A stretch of 64,000 nt of DNA from Variovorax paradoxus (GTDB lineage: Bacteria > Pseudomonadota > Gammaproteobacteria > Burkholderiales > Burkholderiaceae_C). The position numbers and the translations under genes were made by a program. The stretch is from NCBI RefSeq assembly GCF_009755665.1, contig NZ_CP046622.1, positions 4,712,001 through 4,776,000 of the forward strand, written 5' to 3'. The notes beneath the pieces are model-generated. The model saw only the letters and a list, made by a program, of their open reading frames with translations. It made no database searches and was not told where the DNA came from. Of this stretch, positions 46,023 to 53,700 are shown in pieces. Within the stretch, counting starts at the first letter, position 1; each line of letters opens with the position of its first letter.

Positions 46023-46382
46023 ATGGCTCGCTATGTCGATGGCTTTCTGGTTCCCGTTCCCTCGAACAACGTCGAGGCGTATCGCAAGCTGGCGCGCAAG
46101 GCCGGCAAGATCTGGATGGAATACGGCGCGCTCGAATACGTGGAGTGCATTGCCGACGATGTGAAGCCCGGCAAGCTCACTTCGTTTCCGCAGAGCGTGA
46201 AGCAGAAGGCGGACGAGACGGTGGCCTTCTCGTGGATCGTCTACAAGTCGCGCAAGCACCGCGACACGGTCAACGCCAAGGTCATGGCCGACCCGCGCAT
46301 TGCCGCGATGGACCCGAAGACCATGCCCTTCGACGCGAAGCGGATGATCTTCGGCGGGTTCAAGTCGATCGTCGAGTTCTGA
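46023..46382 (+). CDS. DUF1428 family protein
   Basis: This 119-residue protein matches DUF1428 (YbaA-like dimeric alpha-beta barrel fold). Motifs are YVDGFLVPVP at the start, WMEYGALEYVECIADDV, and a conserved C-terminal DAKRMIFGGFK. AAGGAGA upstream supports the start. It is the last gene of the TetR-controlled operon. Members resemble monooxygenase-like small proteins, but activity is unknown. Confidence 0.88.
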   Translation: MARYVDGFLVPVPSNNVEAYRKLARKAGKIWMEYGALEYVECIADDVKPGKLTSFPQSVKQKADETVAFSWIVYKSRKHRDTVNAKVMADPRIAAMDPKTMPFDAKRMIFGGFKSIVEF

Positions 46383-46397
46383 CCGGGCGCGCCGGGC

Positions 46398-47156
46398 TCA
46401 GGCAAGAAACCCGTCGTAAACCAGCTTGAGCCCGGTCAGCAGCATGCCGAGGTACAGGAAGCGGTAGAACCATGTGGCGCTGATGCGCCGCGCAATGCGA
46501 ATGCCGACCCACACGCCGAGCGGCGCAAGAGGCATCAGCACCGCCGATGTGGCCAGGGTGCGCAGGTCGATGAGGCCGAGCCAGGCGTACGGAATCCACT
46601 TGCTCAGGTTCACCACGAAGAAGAAGTACGCCATGGTGGCCGTGAACACCACCGGCTTGAGCCGCAGCGGAATCACATAGGCGTTGATGGGCGGCCCGCC
46701 GGCGTGGGCAATGAAGCTCGTGAAACCCGACACCGCGGTGAGCGCCGCGCCCACTGCGCGCGAAGGCAGCGGGTCGTCCGGCTTGGGCGGAAACACCAGC
46801 CGCTGCGCAAGAAACAGCAGGGTGAACACGCCGACGATGCCCGCCACGGTGGGGGCCGAAAGCGTGCGGAACAGCAGCGTGCCGATGACTGTGCCGAGCA
46901 ACCCGAACGGAACCAGGAACTTGAGCAGCGCCCGGTCGAAGTCGCGCCGGAAGGCCGCAATCCCCAGCAAGTCCATCAACAGCAGCAGCGGCATCAGGAT
47001 GGCCGCGGCCTGCGGCACCGTGACCGCGAGCGCCATCAGCGGCACCGCGAGCGAGCCGAAACCGGCGCCGAACCCGCTCTTGCTGATGCCGAGCAACAGC
47101 ACGGCCGGAACGGCAACCGCATAGAAATGCGGATCGGTGATGAGAGGAAAGAGCAT
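46398..47156 (-). CDS. TSUP (TauE/SafE) family permease
   Basis: This 252-residue membrane protein has about eight hydrophobic segments and the TauE/SafE pattern (GISKSGFGAGFGSLAVPLMAL near residue 24 and GFTSFIAHAGGPPIN in the middle). These carry sulfonates or other organic acids across the membrane. There is no clear ribosome site before the ATG at 47156, and two tandem terminator-like hairpins lie directly upstream on the same strand. Confidence 0.87.
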   Translation of the reverse strand: MLFPLITDPHFYAVAVPAVLLLGISKSGFGAGFGSLAVPLMALAVTVPQAAAILMPLLLLMDLLGIAAFRRDFDRALLKFLVPFGLLGTVIGTLLFRTLSAPTVAGIVGVFTLLFLAQRLVFPPKPDDPLPSRAVGAALTAVSGFTSFIAHAGGPPINAYVIPLRLKPVVFTATMAYFFFVVNLSKWIPYAWLGLIDLRTLATSAVLMPLAPLGVWVGIRIARRISATWFYRFLYLGMLLTGLKLVYDGFLA

Positions 47157-47165
47157 GGGAAGGCT

Positions 47166-47221
47166 GCGCAGAAAAAGCCCGCCGTGTGGCGGCGCAGAAA
47201 AAAGCCCGCCGTGTGGCGGGC
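47166..47221 (-). terminator. Tandem duplicated terminator-like hairpins upstream of TSUP gene
   Basis: A 27/28-bp unit (GCGCAG, A tract, GCCCGCCGTGTGGCGG) is repeated head to tail at 47166-47192 and 47192-47219. On the minus strand each copy reads as a GC stem (loop ACAC) followed by a U tract of five or six. The upstream copy has a 7-bp stem, the downstream one 5 bp. The last U tract ends about 15 bases before the TSUP ATG. Confidence 0.75.
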
Positions 47222-47281
47222 GGTGCAAGCGTAGCAGGACGGCGCCGGGCCTGCAGGATTCTTGGGGCACCTTCGCAAACG

Positions 47282-47324
47282 TGTGCGTAAACGCACAGCC
47301 GCGCCGGCTGCGGCTGCGCACACT
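47282..47324 (+). promoter_or_regulatory. Putative class II activator promoter of doxX
   Basis: A 6-bp dyad TGTGCG-TAAA-CGCACA at 47282-47297 is followed at 19 bases after CACAGC by CACACT (47319-47324). If CACACT is the -10 element, the dyad centre falls at -41.5, the class II position for Crp/Fnr-family activators. The same layout recurs at 50333-50377. Confidence 0.65.
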
Positions 47325-47379
47325 GGAACCGCAACCGCCGCACTCCGCGGCGGGCTTCAACTTTCCTCAAGGATCTGCC

Positions 47380-47853
47380 ATGAACACCCAGGCCGTAGCC
47401 GCCGACTCCGCGCGTGCGCCGATCGCATCTTCGTTCGCCCCTCCCTCGCCCGCCGCGCTGGACGATTCCGGCAAGCTGCTGCTGCGCGTGGCCATCGGCG
47501 TGCTGGTGCTGCTGCACGGCATTTTCAAGATTTCGGCCGGCGTGGGCTTTGTCAGCGCCATGCTGGTGAAGGCCGGCCTGCCGGGCGGGCTGGCCTACCT
47601 CGTGTACGTGGGCGAGATCGCGGCGCCGCTGCTCATGATTGCCGGCTTCTGGACCCGCGCCGCCGCCGGCGTGGTCGTCATCAACATGCTCGCGGCCTTC
47701 GGCCTGGTGCACATGGCCGACCTGTTCGCCCTGACCAAGCAGGGTGGCTGGGCGCTCGAGCTGCAGGGCCTGTACCTGTTCGGCGCGCTGGCCGTGGTGC
47801 TGCTGGGCGCGGGCCGCTTCAGCCTGGCAGGCCTGCGCGGCCGCTGGAACTGA
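47380..47853 (+). CDS. DoxX family membrane protein
   Basis: This 157-residue protein has four membrane helices and the DoxX pattern: LLLRVAIGVLVLLHGIFKI, VYVGEIAAPLLMIAGFWTR, and AFGLVHMADLFALTKQGGWALELQG. DoxX proteins are often linked to redox or thiol stress, though activities vary. A Crp-type dyad lies 82 bp upstream, and the Crp-family gene follows convergently after 18 bp. Confidence 0.87.
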   Translation: MNTQAVAADSARAPIASSFAPPSPAALDDSGKLLLRVAIGVLVLLHGIFKISAGVGFVSAMLVKAGLPGGLAYLVYVGEIAAPLLMIAGFWTRAAAGVVVINMLAAFGLVHMADLFALTKQGGWALELQGLYLFGALAVVLLGAGRFSLAGLRGRWN

Positions 47854-47871
47854 TCCGGCCAGGCCGCCGGC

Positions 47872-48597
47872 TCAACCCGCATCGCCGCGCACTTGCGACA
47901 CCATGCGTTCGAGCCGGGCGGCGTCGGCCACCAGCAGGGCCTTGCCGTCCTTGCGCAGCACGCCGCTGCGCACCAGCACATTGAGTTCGCGGGTCACCTG
48001 CTCGCGGTTGGTGCTGATCTGGCTGGCCAGGGCCGCATGCTTGGGCGCCGGGTCAAGCCTCGACTGGTTGCCTTCAACGCCCGCGGTGCGTGCGAGCCGC
48101 AGCAGCTCGGCATGCAAGCGGTTCTGCACACCCAGCGTGCTCAGGTCGATCACGCGTTCCGACAGCTGCCGCACCAGTGAAGCGAGCCGCTGCATCACGC
48201 GCTCGGCCACCACGGGCTCGTCGCGCAGCAGGGCCATGAAGGAGAGCCGGTCCAGGCTGGCGAGCACGCTGGGTTCGAGCGTGACCACGTCGGCGGAGCG
48301 CGGCCCGCCGTCAATCGCGGCAATGTCGCCGAAGTGCTCGCCGGCTTCCGAATCCCTGAAGGTGACCTGCCGGCCGTTGGCCGAATAGGTGGTCACCCGG
48401 ACCCGGCCCGAAACCAGCAGGAACACGTCGCCTTGCTGCTCGGCGCGCAGCAGCAGCGGCTTGCCGGCCTCCACGCTGTGCCACAGGCACTGCTGCGCAA
48501 GCAGGTCCAGCCGCTGGTCGGAAAGGCCCTCGAGCAGCGCGATGCGGCGCAGCGCAAGGCTGGAGCGAAGAGTGGTCGAAGGAGTAGTTGGGGCCAT
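47872..48597 (-). CDS. Crp/Fnr-family transcriptional regulator
   Basis: This 241-residue regulator has an N-terminal cyclic-nucleotide-binding beta roll (with SGRVRVTTYSANGRQ and EHFGDIAAIDGGPRSADVV) and a C-terminal winged helix. The recognition helix reads ISTNREQVTREL, keeping the RExxxR pattern by which Crp contacts GTG half sites. No Fnr-type cysteine cluster is present, so a cyclic nucleotide is the likely signal. The divergent neighbour is a nucleotide cyclase. Confidence 0.9.
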   Translation of the reverse strand: MAPTTPSTTLRSSLALRRIALLEGLSDQRLDLLAQQCLWHSVEAGKPLLLRAEQQGDVFLLVSGRVRVTTYSANGRQVTFRDSEAGEHFGDIAAIDGGPRSADVVTLEPSVLASLDRLSFMALLRDEPVVAERVMQRLASLVRQLSERVIDLSTLGVQNRLHAELLRLARTAGVEGNQSRLDPAPKHAALASQISTNREQVTRELNVLVRSGVLRKDGKALLVADAARLERMVSQVRGDAG

Positions 48598-48650
48598 GCC
48601 GGGTGAGAGGGGCGCGCGCATTATGCTCGGGTGCCCCTTCGAACCCGTTC

Positions 48651-50318
48651 ATGGACAGACGTTCCCCCCAAGCCCCTTTTTTGCCGAGACTGCCGACCCG
48701 GCGCAATCTCCGCTGGGCGAGCGGGCTCGTGCTGATGGCCTATGTGACGGCGCATTTGCTGAACCATTCGCTGGGTATCGTCTCCTTTGCGGCGGCCGAG
48801 ACGGTGCTGCGCGGCGTGCAGCACTTCTGGCACAGCCTGCCGGGCACGCTGCTGCTGTATGGCGCCGCCACCGTTCACCTGGCGCTTGCCGTGGCCGCGC
48901 TGTGGGAGCGCCGCACCCTGCGCATGCCGCCGCTCGAGGGCCTGCGCATATTGCTCGGCTTCGCGCTGCCGCTGCTGCTGATCGCCCATCTGACGGCCAT
49001 GCGCGGCGCCTACCAGGCCTACGGCATCGAAGGTTCCTATGCGCGCGTGGTCTGGGGGCGGTGGAGCCTGCCGGGCGCCACCGCGCAACTCGCCATGATG
49101 TTCGCGGCCTGGACGCACGGCTGCATCGGCATGCACTTTGCGTTGCGGGCACGGCCGGGCTACCGCCGCTTCTCCCATCTGCTGCTTGCCTTCGCGGTCG
49201 TGCTGCCCCTTGCCGCGGCGATGGGCTTCGTCTCCATGGGGCGCGAGTTCCAGTGGACCGGCGTGCCGCCCGCAGTGGTGCCCAACGCGGCCCAGGGCCG
49301 GACGCTCGACGCCGTGGAAACCGGCATCGAGGTCTTCTACGCACTTGGCCTGGCCGCCTTGCTGGCAGCCTTCGGAACGCGCCACTGGCTGGCACGCCGG
49401 CCGCGCGGGCTTTCGGTTTCGCTGCGCTACCCGGGCCGCACCGTGCAGGTGCCGCGCGGCTGGAGCGTGCTGGAGGCGAGCCGCTCGCACGGCATCGCCC
49501 ATCTTTCGGTGTGCGGGGGACGGGCGCGCTGCTCGACCTGCCGTGTGCGCGTGCTCGGCCCCGCCGAACACATCGGCGAACCCGGCCGCGACGAGCAGCG
49601 AACGCTGGAGCGCGTGCGTGCGCCCAATGACGTGCGGCTCGCCTGCCAGCTGCGGCCCCGCGGCGACATCGAGGTCACTCCGCTGTTTGCGCCGCCGCCC
49701 AACGGCGGCCGGCCCGCGCCGGTCAGCAGCTTCGGCCGCGAGCACGACGTGGCCGTTCTGTTCGTCGACCTGCGGCGCTGGTCGGGCCTGTCGGAGCGGC
49801 AATGGCCGTTCGACCTGGCCTATGTGCTCGACCGCTACTTTGCGACGGTGGGTGCCGCCGTGCGCGAAAGCGGCGGCGTGCCCAACCAGTTCATCGGCGA
49901 CAGCGTGATGGCGATCTTCGGGCTCGAGACCGACCTGCCCACCGCATGCCGACAGGCACTGCGCGCGACCGAGCTCATCGGCGAGCGCATGGACGCCTGG
50001 AGCGAAGGCTTCGAAGCTCAGTTCGGCCAGCGGCTGGACTTTGGCATGGGCCTGCACGCCGGGCGCGCGGCGGTGGGCGAAGTGGGCTACCTCGACACGA
50101 CCACCTTCACCGCCATCGGCGAAGTGGTCAACACGGCAAGCCGGCTGCAGGACCATTCCAAGGCGGCCGCATCGCGCCTGGTGGTTTCGCTGTTCGCGGC
50201 GCAGCAGGCCGGCCTGGCGCATGCCGCAGATCAGGTCGACACGCTGGTGGTGCGCGGGCGCTCCGAGCCGCTTGCGGTGATCTGTTCGCAGCCCGTCCCC
50301 GCGGCAACGCCCCTGTAG
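48651..50318 (+). CDS. Membrane adenylate/guanylate cyclase with [2Fe-2S] ferredoxin domain
   Basis: The 555-residue protein has three parts. Residues 20-245 form about six membrane helices with several helix-embedded His residues (35, 39, 76, 113, 155, 162), reminiscent of heme-b anchors. Residues 255-345 form a plant-type ferredoxin domain with Cys288, Cys294, Cys297 and Cys332. Residues 365-550 form a class III cyclase with metal Asp373 and Asp417 and the NTASR transition-state segment. It would link a redox signal to cyclic nucleotide, sensed by the divergent Crp-family protein. Whether the product is cAMP is not proven. Confidence 0.9.
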   Translation: MDRRSPQAPFLPRLPTRRNLRWASGLVLMAYVTAHLLNHSLGIVSFAAAETVLRGVQHFWHSLPGTLLLYGAATVHLALAVAALWERRTLRMPPLEGLRILLGFALPLLLIAHLTAMRGAYQAYGIEGSYARVVWGRWSLPGATAQLAMMFAAWTHGCIGMHFALRARPGYRRFSHLLLAFAVVLPLAAAMGFVSMGREFQWTGVPPAVVPNAAQGRTLDAVETGIEVFYALGLAALLAAFGTRHWLARRPRGLSVSLRYPGRTVQVPRGWSVLEASRSHGIAHLSVCGGRARCSTCRVRVLGPAEHIGEPGRDEQRTLERVRAPNDVRLACQLRPRGDIEVTPLFAPPPNGGRPAPVSSFGREHDVAVLFVDLRRWSGLSERQWPFDLAYVLDRYFATVGAAVRESGGVPNQFIGDSVMAIFGLETDLPTACRQALRATELIGERMDAWSEGFEAQFGQRLDFGMGLHAGRAAVGEVGYLDTTTFTAIGEVVNTASRLQDHSKAAASRLVVSLFAAQQAGLAHAADQVDTLVVRGRSEPLAVICSQPVPAATPL

Positions 50319-50333
50319 CAGTTGCCAAAAGCG

Positions 50334-50375
50334 GTGCGCAAACGCACAGCGCAGGCCGCGGCGCGGTTTCACACT
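50334..50375 (+). promoter_or_regulatory. Putative class II activator promoter of the small secreted protein gene
   Basis: A 5-bp dyad GTGCG-CAAA-CGCAC at 50334-50347 is followed, 19 bases after CACAGC, by CACACT, as in the doxX promoter. The dyad ends about 90 bases before the downstream start codon. The shared dyad, spacing and -10-like element suggest one activator. Confidence 0.65.
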
Positions 50376-50437
50376 GCATCTGTGGCAACGACGAATGTCC
50401 GCCGCCCACACCACTTTCAGTCTAGGGGACTCTCATC

Positions 50438-50794
50438 ATGAACACGAAGCAACTCATCGCCGTTTCCGCCGCCGCATTCGCCATGCTGGGCGCCGCCGGC
50501 GCACATGCCGAAACCTACGAAGGCGTGCAGGCCCTCACGTCGTACGCCAACCGTGCGGACGTGCAGGCAGAAGCCGTGGCCGCTGCGCGCGGCGGCAACA
50601 CGTATTCGGACAGCGCCGCCGAAGGCGTGGTGGCCGTCGAATCCACGCTCGACCGCAACACGGTGCGCGCGCAGGCCGTGGCCGCCGCGCACGATCCGCT
50701 GCAAAGCCTGGACCGCCGCGCCTTCTACCGCGACCAGGTGCCTTCGGCTTACAGCAAGCCGGCCGTTTCGTTCACGCAGCAAGCCGGCCTGTAA
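50438..50794 (+). CDS. Small secreted DUF4148-like protein
   Basis: This 118-residue product has a clear signal peptide (cleavage near AHAET, residue 24) and two alanine-rich repeats of the type RxxVxAxAVAAAxxxxxY. This resembles the DUF4148 proteins that are abundant in Burkholderiales and have no known function. It stands alone behind a Crp-type promoter and is convergent with rtcA, 9 bp away. Confidence 0.82.
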   Translation: MNTKQLIAVSAAAFAMLGAAGAHAETYEGVQALTSYANRADVQAEAVAAARGGNTYSDSAAEGVVAVESTLDRNTVRAQAVAAAHDPLQSLDRRAFYRDQVPSAYSKPAVSFTQQAGL

Positions 50795-50803
50795 GGCGGC
50801 CGC

Positions 50804-51841
50804 TCAGGCCCGCGCCACCTTCACGGTGGCCGCGTCCGCAGCTTCTTCGATGGCATAGCGCACCGGCAAAAAGCGCTCGATCACGGCGCAGTTGGTTCGC
50901 GTGTGCTCCGTCACCTCGCTGCAGGTGAAGGCGGCAGCGCCGCCGCTTTGCCATGCGGCCAGGCCCAGCAGCAGCGCCAGCTGGTCGGCCAGATGCGGCC
51001 CCACGGCCGCCTGGCTCTTCTGGAAGTCGCGCAGCTCCCTCACCAGCGCATGCGCCACTTGCTCTGCGCTCAGCGTCTTTTCGCCGAAGGCCGTAAAAAC
51101 CTCGGTCACGTGCTCGTAGGCCAGCGTGGCGAGCAGCGCGTTGCCCGGCCCTTCGTTCTGCCGCGCCGTGCCAACGCGCAGTTGCTCGCCCGACCAGCCC
51201 ATGGCCTTGCCCAGTGTTTCCAGCTCGCGCGCGGCAATGTGCCGTGCGAGCCCCGGCGCCAGGCACTCGGCATGGCCCGACAGCAGTGCGCCGCGCTCGA
51301 CCAGGTCGAAGGGCTTCAGCCTGTCGACCGACGGAACGATGGTCGCCTCTACCTCGCCACCGCCGGCGGGATAAAAGCCGCAGCGGCGCAGCACCAGTTG
51401 CAGGTCCGCGCCCAGGCGGCGCACCAGCGGCGCAAAGGCGCGCTCCAGAAAGTGGAACGGCGGCGCCATCGGGTTGTGCGTGCCGCCGCGCAGTTGCACG
51501 CGGCTTGGCGCGCCGGCCAGCAGCAGCGGCGGCAGCACCGTTTGCAGCACCAGCATGCAGCTGCCCGCGCTCGCGATCGTGAAGCTGTATTCGCCCGCAC
51601 GCACCGGGCCGGGCACGAAGCGCAGCGAGTGCGATCCGAGCTCGGCCCCTTCGACCTGCGCGCCGCTGATTTCGGCCGCCGCGATGACGCAGGCGAGATG
51701 CTGGCGCATCAGGCCCGGCTTGGCGCGGCCCGCGCGAATCTTCTCGATGGCGACGGGCTGGCCCGTTGCCACCGACAGCGCGAGGCTGGTGCGCAGGATC
51801 TGGCCGCCGCCCTCGCCTTGCGAGCCGTCGAGTTCGATCAT
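50804..51841 (-). CDS. rtcA: RNA 3'-terminal phosphate cyclase
   Basis: RtcA uses ATP to turn an RNA 3'-phosphate into a 2',3'-cyclic phosphate through an adenylated His. The 345-residue protein starts with the family signature DGSQGEGGGQILR and ends with HLADQLALLLGLA, where His283 is the expected nucleophile. The ATG at 51841 overlaps the rlaP stop (ATGA). It is the last gene of the rsr-rtcB operon, so it prepares ends for RtcB ligation. Confidence 0.96.
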   Translation of the reverse strand: MIELDGSQGEGGGQILRTSLALSVATGQPVAIEKIRAGRAKPGLMRQHLACVIAAAEISGAQVEGAELGSHSLRFVPGPVRAGEYSFTIASAGSCMLVLQTVLPPLLLAGAPSRVQLRGGTHNPMAPPFHFLERAFAPLVRRLGADLQLVLRRCGFYPAGGGEVEATIVPSVDRLKPFDLVERGALLSGHAECLAPGLARHIAARELETLGKAMGWSGEQLRVGTARQNEGPGNALLATLAYEHVTEVFTAFGEKTLSAEQVAHALVRELRDFQKSQAAVGPHLADQLALLLGLAAWQSGGAAAFTCSEVTEHTRTNCAVIERFLPVRYAIEEAADAATVKVARA

Positions 51842-52695
51842 GCACAGCCTCCTTTCTTTGCATCGGACGCGGCCGCGTCGAAGCGCAGCACCGTCTCGCA
51901 GAGAAACGCATCGAGCCCTGCACCCTCGGCCTGCGGCAGCGGCGCGACGGGTTCGGCCGCGTTGGCCGCCAGCTCGCTTTCGATGAACGCGTGAATGCCG
52001 GGCCAGCGCGGGCTGGTCGCAGCTTCTCCGGCGCGCATCTTCACTTCGAGCAGCGCGTTGATTTCCTCGATCAGCGCGGCATCGCGCACGGCGTCGAGCG
52101 TCTTCTGCGCCAGGTCGGCAAAGCGCATCGGCGGCACGCCGGGCTGCGTGCGGATCCATCGCGCGGCCAGCAGCGGGCGCAGCACATAGAGGTATTTCTT
52201 GTAGCGCACCTCGTCCGCCTGCAGGTGCTCGCGAAAATTCTTCTTTGCCATCGACGCGTAGTGATGCCAGCCGCGCGCGTTGGAAAACACCGCCTCCGAG
52301 AGCGCACGAAACCGTGGCATGGCCGCGTCGTCCTCGCGGTACACCACCGGCGAGCGCAGCCATTCGAGCAGCGTGGGGTTCGACTCGCGCATGAGGCCCA
52401 GCGCCTTGCGCAGGTCCCAGCCGTTCACGTCGAGGTCGCCGCTGATCGGCAGTTCGATCACGTCGCGGCGCGGCGTGACCGTGAGGTACCACGGCAGGCG
52501 GTTCACGTAGATGAAGCGCACGTCGTAGTCGCTGTCGGGCGAGGCAAAACCCCAGCCGCGGCTACCGGATTCGCAGGCGAACAGCACCGTCACGTCATGG
52601 CGCGTTTCGATGTCGCGCAGCGCGTCCATGATCTGCGCGCGCATGGCGGGATCGATGGGGTGCGCCGAGCGCAGGAATTCTTCTTGGTTGCTCAT
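51838..52695 (-). CDS. rlaP: RlaP-type nucleotidyltransferase (RNA-repair-associated pol-beta family)
   Basis: This 285-residue protein has the polymerase-beta-type nucleotidyltransferase motif GSRGWGFASPDSDYD, with Gly44-Ser45 and Asp54/Asp56/Asp58 near the N terminus. The rest matches the RlaP group, named for its frequent pairing with RNA ligases and cyclases. Its reaction is not established; nucleotide addition to damaged RNA ends is the usual proposal. It is coupled to rtcA by a four-base overlap and lies 33 bp after rnz. Confidence 0.88.
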   Translation of the reverse strand: MSNQEEFLRSAHPIDPAMRAQIMDALRDIETRHDVTVLFACESGSRGWGFASPDSDYDVRFIYVNRLPWYLTVTPRRDVIELPISGDLDVNGWDLRKALGLMRESNPTLLEWLRSPVVYREDDAAMPRFRALSEAVFSNARGWHHYASMAKKNFREHLQADEVRYKKYLYVLRPLLAARWIRTQPGVPPMRFADLAQKTLDAVRDAALIEEINALLEVKMRAGEAATSPRWPGIHAFIESELAANAAEPVAPLPQAEGAGLDAFLCETVLRFDAAASDAKKGGCA

Positions 52696-52728
52696 GGATA
52701 AAAATCTTCTTCTTGCCGCCGGATGTTC

Positions 52729-53700
52729 TCATTCATCCGATCGGGCTCGGGTGACAGCCACCTTGCCGGCGCTGTCGAGTTCAAAAACGTCCAGGTCGTT
52801 GGCCAGGAACGCGGTGCCGGTGTAGTAGGCCTGGGTTTCCGCCATCAGCGCCGCCATCCCCTCTTCGTTCTGGTGGCGCGGGCTCAGGTGCGTCAGCACC
52901 AGGTTGGGCACTTTGGCAGACTGCGCAAACTCGGCCAGCAGGCGCGCGGAGCTGTGCATGGGCCCTGGGCCGACCTTGTCCAGCGCCTCCTGCGTGTAGG
53001 TGGCCTCGTGCACCAGCAGTTGAGCGCCTTCGCAGGCCGCATGCAGCAGCGCAGGCTCCGCGTTGTCACCGCCAAGCACAGCGCTTGCCGTGTCGACCTG
53101 CGTCTCCGCAAAGTCGGCACTGCGCAGCACCGCGCCGTTGAAAGGCACGTCTTCGCCGTTCTGCAGCGCGCGCCATGCGGGGCCGGGCGGCAGGCCGGCG
53201 GCACGAAGCGCGTCGGCCTTCAGCCGCACGCGCCAGGTTTCGACCTGCACGCGATAGGCGTGGCTGGGCACCCGGTGCCGCAGCACATGGCGGTCGATGC
53301 GTAGGCCCGGGGCTTCGTACACCAGCGCGTCGGCTTCCAGATCGACATGCTCCACCTCGTAGGGCAGATGCAGGTCCGTCAACCGGCGCGTGGCGTCGAA
53401 CCATTGCCACACCGGCAGCGGCGCGATCAGCTTCAGCGGCCTGGTGCGCTTGCCCATGCCCGCGCTCGCGAGCAGGCCCGGCAGACCGTAGCAATGGTCG
53501 CCATGCACGTGCGTGATGCAGACCGCCGCCATCTCGTGCAAAGACAGCCGGGTCTGCTGCAGCCGATGCTGCGTGCCCTCGCCGCAATCGACAAGGAACC
53601 AGTCGGTGCCGAGCACGGTTTGCACCGCGAGGCCGGAGACGTTGCGCTGGCGCGTGGGAACTCCTGAGGATGTGCCCAGGAAGGTGAGCTTCATCAGCAT
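52729..53700 (-). CDS. rnz: RNase Z-like metallo-beta-lactamase fold nuclease
   Basis: This 323-residue MBL-fold protein has the RNase Z start (KLTFLGTSSGVPTRQRN), FLVDCGEGTQHRL, and the metal motif HVHGDH (His64-His69 region), with later ligands in GGDNAE, HEATY and THLSPRH. RNase Z cuts tRNA precursors 3' of the discriminator base. In this operon it sits between the zinc-ribbon gene and rlaP, so its target may be the operon's tRNA-like RNAs or damaged tRNAs. The start overlaps the upstream gene by seven bases; an ATG at 53694 is the alternative. Confidence 0.92.
   Translation of the reverse strand: MLMKLTFLGTSSGVPTRQRNVSGLAVQTVLGTDWFLVDCGEGTQHRLQQTRLSLHEMAAVCITHVHGDHCYGLPGLLASAGMGKRTRPLKLIAPLPVWQWFDATRRLTDLHLPYEVEHVDLEADALVYEAPGLRIDRHVLRHRVPSHAYRVQVETWRVRLKADALRAAGLPPGPAWRALQNGEDVPFNGAVLRSADFAETQVDTASAVLGGDNAEPALLHAACEGAQLLVHEATYTQEALDKVGPGPMHSSARLLAEFAQSAKVPNLVLTHLSPRHQNEEGMAALMAETQAYYTGTAFLANDLDVFELDSAGKVAVTRARSDE

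Noticed and set aside
48621-50414. Minus-strand frame of about 600 codons opposite the cyclase gene
   Set aside because: Composition is that of a shadow frame; the plus strand has three recognisable domains in one frame.
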